The notes under the pieces: generated by a model
Databases searched by the model: none
The model's input: the letters and a program-made list of their open reading frames with translations, nothing else
Told to the model about the DNA's origin: nothing
Made by a program: the position numbers and the translations under genes
Shown here: positions 1 through 8,556 of the stretch, one piece after another
Numbering within the stretch: the stretch's first letter is position 1
How the letters are laid out: every line of letters begins with the position of its first letter
Assembly: GCA_910592005.1 (NCBI GenBank)
Contig: CAJVPP010002783.1
Location: forward strand, 1-13,536
Reading direction: 5' to 3'
Length of the DNA: 13,536 nucleotides
Source: Funneliformis mosseae
Lineage: Eukaryota; Glomeromycota; Glomeromycetes; Glomerales; Glomeraceae

Positions 1-6
1 AAAAAA

Positions 7-8
<2 letters not shown>

Positions 9-77
<69 letters not shown>
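9..77 (+). repeat. 69-nt poly-A tract at the left edge
   Basis: An uninterrupted run of A follows a single T at position 8 and ends at C78. It is by far the longest homopolymer in the window. It could be the 3' tail of a non-LTR retroelement or retrocopy lying upstream, or an extreme simple repeat at which the contig begins. The element body would be outside the window. Confidence 0.6.
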
Positions 78-78
<1 letters not shown>

Positions 79-852
79 AAAGAAAAAAGACAAAGGCGCG
101 CGCTACCTCATTACTTGCGGGATTTCCGTGATACCATTAGACAAAGATTTGCATAAACAAAGACTTTAAACATACGAATGAATGTGCGTTTTTATTGATG
201 GGCTAGTTACAAATGAGGAAGTGCAATGGAAGGAGCCCCAAGGATATATCTTTCCTTCCGAAATATATTTTACGTGTCACGCGCGAGACATTTAAATTTT
301 TTATTATATTCTTTTCTAATAATCGAAACAAACACCCAATATTATGATAAGGGGGTGCCCCCTTTTTTTTAAAAAAAAAAAGAGTAAAAAAAAAATTAGA
401 ATAATCATTACTCAAAAGTATTTATTATTTAACCTCCATATAAAGACAAAGTATTACAATCGGTTATTGTTCTACGGGATTACGAAAGCACATTTTGCTA
501 ACGAACGAAAAACGAGCGACGAACGTTGTTGCTATTATCAAAACAATATCATTACCAAGAAATGAATTTACATCATGAGGTAATGGTTTTTTTTTTTAAA
601 ACAAGATAAAAAAAATTTTTTGAGGCTTAATATTTGTCATGTAAATAGATTTTGTAATCTTGCTTACCATCATAAAGACATGATGTTATTATACCTTTCA
701 AAAGGGGTGGGAATGGCTTTTTTTTTTTTTTTTTTCTTTTTTAGATGGTGGGGAGCGAATATGAGTAAAGGAAAAAAACGAGTTTTCCTATTTTTTTTTT
801 TTAATTCTTTAGAAGAAAATAAAAATTAAAAATTTGTTAGGAAATAGGAAAA
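78..852. other. Intergenic DNA, no gene seen
   Basis: The stretch alternates short blocks of mixed composition with A and T runs, for example T18 at 718-735. Small open frames on both strands read through the homopolymers into F/K repeats and show no protein-like composition. A short GC-rich inverted repeat is listed separately. I see no tRNA or other RNA signature. Confidence 0.6.
349..364. repeat. GC-rich inverted repeat AAGGGGG-TG-CCCCCTT
   Basis: Seven-base arms at 349-355 and 358-364 flank a two-base TG centre, followed at once by T and A runs. The block of ten G/C bases stands out sharply in AT-rich surroundings. It could be part of a repeat terminus or chance; no element could be built around it. 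Confidence 0.5.
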
Positions 853-870
853 AGAGAGAGAGAGAGAGAG
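853..870. repeat. (AG)9 microsatellite
   Basis: Nine uninterrupted AG dinucleotides are followed by AAAA. It is a simple sequence repeat, and the minus-strand reading across it (LSLSLS) is an artefact of the repeat. Confidence 0.9.
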
Positions 871-1942
871 AAAATTCTTATCAATCTGCCATCTTGTTCG
901 AAATATCCGCAGCAATACTTTTTGTTGGTGACAAATGAGAATGGCTGACGTAATTGACGTAGCGAAGTCTTCCTTTTTTTTTGCGGAGATGTTCGGGCTA
1001 TTACATTGACATAAAGAGATAAGCTCCGAATTTGTTACAATTTCTTTTTTTTTCTCAAAGTCGCAAAAAGTCGCACAAAGAATTTCCCGGTGGAACAGTT
1101 TAAACCTTGATCGCCAGGTAGTAGTAGTAAGCATTGTGAAACCGTGACAAAAAAGACGCGAATTCAATTGATTTCCAATACAGTATTATATTACTCAATC
1201 TAGTTTAATTAATGATAAACTCCGGCATAATTCCGCCTAGATTGGTTAGATCCAAAAGGTAATTGGGTCAATTAAATCATGACGTACGTACATGTAATTT
1301 TTTTTTTCGCGTTTTGTCAAAAAAAAAAAAAAAAAAGCCATTTTTTTTCAATTTTTTTTTTTTTGACCATTGAAACCTAATCAACAGATCACCAGGAACG
1401 AATCACGAAAAATTTCAAGTCACATAAGTACAAAAATAATTACACGAATCAATTCCATATGATAAGGAATCGTGGTGATAATATTAAGGTTTAGGTGGAT
1501 TGTACGAGTACAATATTTATATATATGGTCTAAATGCTCTCTTTTGCCCTCACTTCCCGAACATGCGGACCCTGGGTTCGTGAAATTTAGGGTTCAAAAT
1601 ATGGGGGATTAATCTACCAAGACATGTCACCAACTAATACACGAATATGTGATATTAACTTTCGCGATTGGTGGTTGGGCTGACCATATTTGTGTCGGAT
1701 TATCTGTTGAATGGTAAAATTAATTCCATTTTTGAATATACTATCATGTTATGAATTGTATAAATTAATAAAATAAATAAAGTTCATTGTGAATCCCATC
1801 ATTTTTTTTTATTAGATGTAATAGGTCACAAGAACTATTTGTTAGATTGTGCTCTCAATCATTTATCAAAAGGCGTTTACGGATGTTTCCTCTTTTGAAC
1901 CATGAAAAAATATTTGGACAATTATTGTTTTCTTTGCATCCG
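871..1942. other. Intergenic DNA, no gene seen
   Basis: Mixed-composition stretches (880-1160 and 1380-1760) are separated by poly-A/poly-T runs such as A18 at 1319-1336. A 113-codon minus-strand open frame (826-1167) is interrupted by K and S/L repeats and has no recognisable motif. Two TGACGT copies (946-951, 955-960) and a 16-bp near-palindrome at 1499-1514 are the only local structures I can name. Confidence 0.55.
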
Positions 1943-1974
1943 TTTGTATTGTGTTTCCTTTTGTATTGTGTTTC
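1943..1974. repeat. Tandem 15-nt direct repeat, 17-nt period
   Basis: TTTGTATTGTGTTTC occurs exactly at 1943-1957 and again at 1960-1974. It is a small local duplication in non-coding DNA, with no further copy seen alongside. Confidence 0.85.
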
Positions 1975-3040
1975 TCATTTACAATTGAATGAAGTGTGAT
2001 GTAATCGATTGTAATAGATTTGTTAATGTAAAAAAAAAAAAAAATTTCTTTTCGGTAAACGAGCATGTTGTACGTTAAATCTTCTTTGGTCGATCAATCA
2101 CTTATTAGCTCTTTTTTTTTTTTTTTCGCAAAATCTAATGATACAAACATTAATTTTGGAAGTCCATTAGTATTATCTTGGATTAGCAAATCATTGATTA
2201 TGTCATTACATGAGTGGTAATTATTCTTCACAATCACCCTTTTTTTTTTTTGAGAAAAAAAAAATTTTTTTTTCTTTTTTTGGCGTTTTTTTTTTTCTTT
2301 CTTTTTTTTTTTTGAAGGTCTAGCCGCGAGTACCTAAATTTATTATCTGATAAATCGCGTTCTTTTATATCTTTTAGAATATTCGAGTTTATATGCTGAC
2401 CGCGCCGTTTTAAGAAAAAAAAAAAACAAAAAAAAAAAAATAAAATAAAAAAAAACAGGTATGAAGTACAGTGTACCGAACGTTTTAATTAGGATAAAAA
2501 AAAAAATATCTATATATATAAAAAAATAATGATTTTCATTCATTTGACAGTATTTATGTTTTCGATACTGTAAATTATGATTATCATAAATAAATTAATT
2601 ATCCTCACAACTCGGTACCTCGATACATACATACAGTTGTCTTTGTTTTCCCCTCCCCCAAATGTCCAAATAAAACAACTCAAAAAAAAAAAAAATTTTT
2701 TTCCAAAAAAAAAAAAATATATATATATATACAACTAGCTTTTTTCCGCTTCGCCACAATATGTGTTGTACACATGTCTCATTTGGAAGTTCGGAAATCT
2801 TTCTTTTGCAAGTTATGCAAACTTTCTTATTAAAAACTCTCACCTTCAAACAAGTTACCAAACTGGTTAATCGGGAAATGGGGTTAGAAGGGCGGAGGTT
2901 ATTAACGTATTGGGGTTTTCGAAAAAACCCCTCCCTATCCAAACCCCTCCCACCCCCCTACTTATTTAGCTATTTACATCACAATTTAATATTTAGTGCA
3001 TCTGCCTAATATATTTTGTTTTCCCTCCGAAAGTTGCAAT
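1975..3040. other. Intergenic DNA rich in A/T homopolymers, no gene seen
   Basis: Dense poly-T/poly-A blocks occur at about 2111-2126, 2240-2312, 2415-2456 and 2682-2717. The mixed-composition part, 2750-3010, is open on both strands (82 codons plus, 115 codons minus). Neither reading shows a recognisable domain, and the minus one runs into the homopolymer block. I treat the stretch as non-coding. Confidence 0.5.
2912..2931. repeat. Perfect 8-bp hairpin with CGAA loop
   Basis: GGGGTTTT at 2912-2919 pairs with AAAACCCC at 2924-2931 across a CGAA tetraloop. It is followed by C-rich CCCCTCCC-type sequence up to 2957. This is the most GC-structured spot in the upstream region, with no gene attached. 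Confidence 0.6.
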
Positions 3041-3046
3041 CACGTG

Positions 3047-3405
3047 TTATGTCTTTCATGACGACAGAAAATTATAATAAAACGCAAAACAAATGCTTAA
3101 CCCACACAACCTTCTTCGCCATATCGCTTTGTATTTTACCGTCTCACCAAAGAAAATCGCTAAATAATCGCCTGTGGCTCTGAGTTGGCCAAAGTTGTCG
3201 GAAGGCGGATAGAAACATCGTATTCTTTAATTTTAGCGAAAAGTTAAATAACCGTCTTTCTTGACAAAGTCGGTCTTGAATATGCCTAAAGGTGGTGGCT
3301 TTTCAAACTATTTTCTTTAAATAGACAACAACCTTTCCTTTTACAAACGTTTCTTCAAAAAATTTATAGAATAACACACACACTTTTAAGTCATTTTTTT
3401 GAAAA
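3047..3405 (+). promoter_or_regulatory. Presumed promoter and 5' leader of the methyltransferase gene
   Basis: This stretch has ordinary mixed composition between two A/T-tract-rich zones and lies directly upstream of the start codon. A TATA-like TTTAAATAG sits at 3316-3324, about 80 bp before the ATG, and a short (AC)n run at about 3373-3382. A CACGTG E-box lies just upstream at 3041-3046. No transcription start can be fixed from sequence. The assignment rests on position and motif resemblance only. Confidence 0.35.
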
Positions 3406-6400
3406 ATGGCAAATGTAGTTAAAAAAATCGATAGCACGACCTTCACTCGTTCTAAAAGACTTCGTTCAAAGTCTACTAATGAAATTTCATCGAATAACAG
3501 TGGCGATTGGCTAAAAGTTGTTCTTAACGATGTTGAAGAAGATCCGAGACCTGAAGCATGGAATTACTTTTTTCAAGACTCAACTCAAACGCGACAGAAT
3601 TCGGAAATGACATTTCCGACCCCCTATATATTCAAGACTGTCAACCCGGCTCAGAACGAGTCAAGCAATTCACATAGAAGACAAGGAACATTCGCATCAA
3701 ATTTTTCATCCTTTTCTACAAACCTGCTTTCTGAAGATTTAGTAAGTAAAGTCGTAGAAGTTCTAGGCATCGTATTGGATGATTTTAAATATGATATTTG
3801 GAATGAAATTACAAAAAATCATTCAGGTAAGATTTTTTTTTTTATAAAAAAAAAAAAAAAAAATAATTTAATTATTTTTGGTGTTAAAGGTGGTAGGAAT
3901 TTAATGGGTTTGGGCGAGCGTTTCAAAAAGAAAAAAAAAAAAAAAAAAAAAATTATTACGACAAATTTTTCGGAAAAATTTTATTGTTTATGGTTACTTA
4001 TTTATTGGATGAAATTAGAAATAAATACCAAATTTGGTACTGGTACCTATTAATTTCGATCCTTTTTACATATTTTTCAGATCTTCCCGGTTTGGAACGA
4101 TTGGATCCTTTCATTCTCTCATGCCTTCGTCGCGATTATAATAAATTTGTCAATGATCCTTCGTCCTCACAACTGGCCAATTCTCTTCCTACTATTAATG
4201 ACGACGATCAAATTCGAGGTCTTATCGCTGCAGTTTCTTCAATCCCCACAATTCCACCAATTTCTCCCATGATGTCAACTTTTACTGTGGTAGATTTATT
4301 CAGAAACATATTAAATTTCTACTGTCAAAAGACATCTTTTGTCACCGTAATCCAAATGTTGTTTGACGCTATAGCTTTGGATTTTATGCGGGAGGATAGC
4401 GAAGTAGTACCAAAAGTAGAAGATTTCATGAAAATCTTTCATGAAGAAGATAATTTTTCCGAACAAAGTAGTAATATGCCATTTAATAATGATCAACTGC
4501 AAAGCAAGGGAGAAAATATAGAAGCTTTCACATGGTTCTATCATGCTTTTGTGAGGAACCCTCAGTATCAATCCTGTACCGTTTCGGCGAGATTTCAAAC
4601 TCTTGGAGTTCATTTTACATTGGAGCAAATTGAACAAATTGAGTCAATATTATCAATGTTCTATACAAAACATTTTCTAAATGTCTTTGCCAAAGAACAA
4701 CAAAAAGATCATGGTCAATTTTATACTCCAAGGGAGGTTATGATATTCATGTGGGACCGTGTGTTAGTTAACAAAGGAAACGATACTTGGTTGGATAAGC
4801 TTTTGGTGTCTCCTTTGGGAAGTCTTCCTCAGGCTCCTAGCGTTCTAGATCCCTGTATGGGGATAGGCTCCTTCCTCTGTGAGTTTATAAGTCGTCTGAC
4901 TCTTGCAGCTCAGCAATGTCCCAATGTATGGAATAATCCGAGAGCGATCTCCAATCTTCTTCTTTCATTGTCCAAAAATCTTTGGGGTATAGAGATCGAC
5001 GTGATTGCATACCTGCTATGCAAAATAAATATCACGCTGCACATCATTCCGCTCTTTAAGCGGTTTCTTGTGCTGAACAACTATAATAATAATATTAAAT
5101 TAGAGAGGTTTCATTTGTTTCGTAATGATACCTTAAATTTATACCTTCCAGAAGAAAAAGGTGAACATGCATGGGAATGTGAAAATTTACAATTATTGCG
5201 TTCACCCCAAAATCTCAAGTTTGACTTTATCGTCACTAATCCACCATATATGATTAGAAAGACGGGGTTTATATCGGAGCCTGATAGTGAGCTCTTTGAC
5301 GAAAGAGTTTTGGGTAAAGGTGGAATGCAAGCTTATGCATATTTTTTTTGGTTCTGCGTCGAAAGATGTAAAGAGGAAACAGGCGAGATTTGTCTTATTA
5401 GTGGTAAGCAAATTTTTTTCCCCTTGCATTTTATGTTTCTTGTTTTGAAACTTGTTTTTATAGTTTTGCGTGAAAGATTTTCATGTAACTATATTTGTTT
5501 GACGAAAATATCTAGATTTGTGTGACTTCACATAATTCAAATTATGCGTTTAAACAATAGCATATTAAAAAGTGTTCATTGATAGAGTCATCATACATTT
5601 AATAATTACTAAAACAAAAAAAACTTGTTTAATATACATATGTATGTACGTGTATAAATATGTTTAATGTATTTATTTATATTTATTTATTTATTTATTT
5701 ATATATACGATAGCAAGCCAATGGATGGGATTAGAATTCGCCGATAAATTGAGGTTAGAGCGCAAAATTGTTCTATTTTTATTATAATTCTGCATCAAAT
5801 GGTTAAATTCTTACCAATCATTCCGTCCAATTGCATACATACTATAGAGCATGGTTATGGCAGAGGTGTCATCTCGTTGAATTTTTCCAATTCGAACCGT
5901 TTAAAGTCTGGCGTAAAATACAAACAGATTCTCTAATATTTCGACTACGTCGTAGACGTGAGATCCTAACAGCTGGCGTCCCTTCTGTACGACCTGCCGT
6001 ATCGGAGCCCAAAATTCTTTTCTTACGATACATGAATCGCAAGGCAACTCTGCAGGAAACTCTGCAAGCCTACAATAATTTTAATTCGAACCTCACTACT
6101 CAGTTCGAAAAGGATATGCATTACAAGCTGACACCGCCGTATCCAACAACACAGTTGCCGTCTCAGACCAGTTCATTCTCGTTTACGTTTTTAATGCCTT
6201 CTTCAGAAGTGAGCACCTATCTCCGTACCATTACCTCGCATCTACCTTCTCTGTGTGACCATGCTAGCATGAAACATACTTGGGTTGAAAATAACCCATT
6301 AATTTGGCACAGAGGCCCCAATACGAATCCAGTTTACGCTCTCGTTGTTCGAACAAATTGGGCGTACAGTAAATTTGGCACTGATGTGTGTAGACGTTGG

Positions 6401-8173
6401 TTACGTCCAGTATTTTATTGGAATGGAAAAAATGGAGGAAAAGAAGCTGAATTTTGGCAGAAAATGGGTGACGAATTAAGATTAGAAAAGAAAGAAAGCT
6501 CGCCTGCGGAAGCATATGTGCCTTTTATTTCATACAACTCTGGTGGAACTACGATAGCTAAGGGTGGGCTCGAACAGGATAAATCGATGTATTCTTTAAT
6601 AATGGTCGATCGAGATGCTGTTGACAAAGTTCGTAGGGACTTTGGTGAACATAGTGAGTTCTGGAAGTATCTAAAGGAAGCGCGCATATATTTACAAACC
6701 GGTATGAACTCCAGGGAAATTGCATATTGCGGCACAAGTAAATGCGGGTAAGCAACATAATCATCAGCTGTTTGCTATTATAACCGTGTATCTCTGTGTA
6801 AAGATTTTATTCGGGGTTATCAGCTTTTATTTTTCTTTTCTTTACATGGATTTTTATGTTTTTTAATAAAGCAAATAGATAGTTGGGACTTTTAACGTGG
6901 AAATGAATCATACTTGGTTACAAACGAAATTTTTTTGCTTATTTTATGATTTAACTTATATCTTATAGGATTGATTTCAAAACGAAAATTGTCCATCCTA
7001 TTAATTACGGATACTTTTCAAAAAATCAAGTAGGTTTCTTATTTACTTACACGTCCATAGGATTTTTTTTTTTTTTTTTTTTTTTTTGAATATTGATGTT
7101 ATCATTTCATAATATATTTATATGCATAATTTGTTTCTTATTTTTAGCCACGTCAACGGTTCTTCATCGACGAAGACAATGTTTGTGTAACCAATCAGGT
7201 GAATTACAAACTTTTCCCATATATTCCGGTATTAAAGACCTTCACTTTTACTAACCTCTTCTCAACAACTTTGTGAAAGTGCATATATTTTACGATTAAG
7301 CAAACCACAAAGCTTCCTCCGTATTTTTTTCTTGGAATATTAAATTCCACGACGATTCAGCACTTCTTATCTCATCATTGTAAATATGATCAACAAGGAA
7401 GGATGCGATTATTCCGCGAGAATATGGCTAAAATACCATACGCAGCACCAACGGATTCCGAAGGTGTGAACTGGTTTATCAAATGCGTTCAAAGAATGAC
7501 ACAGGTCCGGCAAATGCTATACGAAGGTATTCACGTATGTGACGAAGAAGAAAAGGTCGCGAGTGCTGTAGTGGAAAAATTGAGAAGAGGAGCTTGGCAG
7601 TTGTCAGGAAGAGAGTGGCAAGAACGAGGAAGTGATGCAATTAATGAAACGAGCGTGGTTTTGAGAGAAGAGCAAGACGGAAATTGGGTGATGGTGAGGC
7701 AATTTCGAGGTCGAGGCGATGGAGTTGAATATTCTTTGTGCCCTGGAAGTGGCGAACAAATACCAAGACACGATGAAGCGGAACCCGGACAAACAAGTTC
7801 TTTCACGGAGGTCGCCAAAGATCACCGGCCACCCACTGGAAATCTAACAAAAACCCATGTAATGAAACCATTCTTTGAGGCGTTACTTTACGCCTCCGCG
7901 TGTCTGCAATATGGGATAGATCAATACACATATACTTTGTATGGCATCGATGCTAAGTTTCAAGTAGCTCTCGAAGAAGAGCTTAAACTCGAACTTTTTG
8001 AAGCAATTTTGAGCAAGTATCCTCGGTTGAACGGAATCGTGGGCAATGTTAATGGTGTAGAAGCGAGAGGGACGATACCAGAATGGGGAGAAAGATTATA
8101 TGAGGAGGTCGAAATGTCAATAGAAAAAGGACAACGACAAAAAAGAATTTTATTGCAAGGTCATGAAAATTGA
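3406..8173 (+). CDS. Intron-containing N6-adenine DNA methyltransferase, restriction-modification (HsdM/type IIG, Eco57I-like) type
   Basis: Predicted to transfer a methyl group from AdoMet to adenine N6 in DNA. Exons: 3406-3826, 4081-5403, 5714-5753, 5848-6747, 6969-7029, 7148-7198, 7280-8173; joined 3690 nt, 1229 residues plus TGA, all phases matching. Visible motifs: GQFYTP 352-357 (motif X region), DPCMGIGSF 397-405 (motif I), GIEID 443-447 (motif II), catalytic NPPY 527-530 (motif IV), ASQWMGLEFADKLR 582-595, FEPFKVW 610-616 (motif VIII region). A target-recognition-like segment spans about 730-990 (RQRFFIDED 917-925, FFLGILNS 948-955, RLFRENMAKIP 975-985). IDQYTYTLYGID is at 1145-1156. 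The order X-I-IV-TRD is the gamma class. The length fits type IIG or PglX-like enzymes, but I see no PD-(D/E)xK nuclease in residues 1-340. The start is the first ATG after an in-frame TGA at 3400, with A at -3 and G at +4. Family is confident; target sequence, subfamily and exact splice sites of introns 3 and 6 are less so. Confidence 0.9.
3827..4080 (+). other. Intron 1 of the methyltransferase gene
   Basis: The donor is CAG|GTAAGA and the acceptor is TATTTTTCAG. It splits an aspartate codon (G|AT, residue 141). The 254-bp intron holds two poly-A tracts (about 3847-3862 and 3932-3951). Reading on past the donor stays open for a while but gives low-complexity K/F/N residues. That supports splicing rather than read-through. 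Confidence 0.88.
5404..5713 (+). other. Intron 2 of the methyltransferase gene
   Basis: The donor is AGTG|GTAAGC and the acceptor is ACGATAG. Splicing joins ICLIS to ASQWMGLEFADKLR through a split GCA alanine codon (residue 582). This restores the segment that normally follows NPPY in these methyltransferases. At 310 bp it is the longest intron, and it holds a TTTA-rich microsatellite at about 5670-5700. Confidence 0.85.
5754..5847 (+). other. Intron 3 of the methyltransferase gene
   Basis: The donor is GAG|GTTAGA (weak) and the acceptor is ACTATAG. It splits an arginine codon (AG|A, residue 595). Retention would hit a TAA within about 12 codons. Splicing gives a continuous ADKLR-AWLWQRCHLVEFFQFEPF segment as the family expects. 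The preceding exon is only 40 bp. Confidence 0.78.
6748..6968 (+). other. Intron 4 of the methyltransferase gene
   Basis: The donor is TGCGG|GTAAGC and the acceptor is TCTTATAG. It splits a glycine codon (GG|G, residue 895). The upstream frame stops at 6749-6751 just inside the intron, and downstream coding resumes as IDFKTKIVHPINYG. Confidence 0.85.
7030..7147 (+). other. Intron 5 of the methyltransferase gene
   Basis: Phase 0. The donor is CAA|GTAGGT and the acceptor is TTATTTTTAG. A run of 25 T lies at 7063-7087, followed by AT-rich sequence up to the acceptor. It separates a 61-bp exon from a 51-bp exon within the predicted target-recognition region. Confidence 0.82.
7199..7279 (+). other. 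Intron 6 of the methyltransferase gene
   Basis: Phase 0. The donor is CAG|GTGAAT and the acceptor is TGTGAAAG. The next AG, at 7299-7300, is also in phase and would remove seven residues. I prefer the first because CIYFTIKQ resembles the beta-strand that precedes the LGxLNS helix in this family. The intron is 81 bp. Confidence 0.72.
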
Positions 8174-8182
8174 AACATGGAG

Positions 8183-8188
8183 AATAAA
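8183..8188 (+). terminator. Candidate polyadenylation signal AATAAA
   Basis: A canonical AATAAA hexamer lies 10 bases after the methyltransferase stop codon and is followed by G/T-rich sequence at about 8206-8240 (GGGGGGG then T runs). The very short 3' UTR is plausible for a fungus. A donor-like GGGTAAGT at about 8196 leaves open a longer, spliced 3' UTR. Confidence 0.4.
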
Positions 8189-8538
8189 ATCCGAGGGTAA
8201 GTCTTGAGGGGGGGTTTTTGTTCTTTTTTTTTTTTTTTACTTGGCATGTTCCTAAAATAGTAAGTCGTCCAAAAATATTAGGTTCTTTTAAAAATTTTTT
8301 TTTTTACCGCGTTTTCGATATATAACAATTTTTTTATATTAGTAATTTCCCTTTGAAAGTTGATTTTTTTTCTTTTGATAATACTTATCTTGTTCGTTAA
8401 AGATATTCTGAAAGTTTGGCGTTAAATATTCATTCGTTGTTTTTTTTTTTTTTTTTTTTTCCGATTATATTAGTTAAAGAGTCGTCGTTAAAATTTTTTT
8501 TCACGCAGCATTCTGTCGTAATGAAATAACATGCAGGG

Positions 8539-8556
8539 ATTTAATTTAAATTAAAT
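8539..8556. repeat. Perfect 18-bp palindrome flanked by CATGC/GCATG
   Basis: ATTTAATTTAAATTAAAT is its own reverse complement. CATGC lies just outside at 8530-8534 and GCATG at 8557-8561, so the symmetry extends outward across a small AGGG offset. It could be a cruciform or dimeric binding site; in AT-rich DNA chance is possible. Confidence 0.65.

Noticed and set aside
826..1167. 113-codon open frame on the minus strand
   Set aside because: It includes an (AG)n-derived LSLSLS stretch and K runs from homopolymers, shows no motif and has no splice partner.
1560..1610. tRNA-like T-arm word GGGTTCGTGA with nearby GGGTTCAAA
   Set aside because: No acceptor stem or D and anticodon arms could be paired around it.
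2240..2312. Alternating T and A tracts considered as a possible origin or centromere-like element
   Set aside because: Homopolymer tracts of this kind recur throughout 1-10500, so they mark genome style, not a special site.
2595..2942. 115-codon minus-strand open frame overlapping an 82-codon plus-strand one (2761-3009)
   Set aside because: Both use the same mixed-composition patch. The minus one continues into F/K homopolymer sequence, and neither shows domain-like composition.
3827..4080. Reading coding sequence straight through intron 1, or starting the gene at the ATG at 3984
   Set aside because: Intron 1 translates to poly-K/F and stops. The 3984 ATG sits inside the intron, and splicing joins the flanking sequence in phase with consensus sites.
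6264..6764. Minus-strand open frames opposite exon 4
   Set aside because: Shadows of the coding exon; no independent motif.
7531..7825. Minus-strand open frames of 73 and 95 codons opposite exon 7
   Set aside because: They lie entirely antisense to a confident coding exon and have serine/proline composition expected of an antisense shadow.
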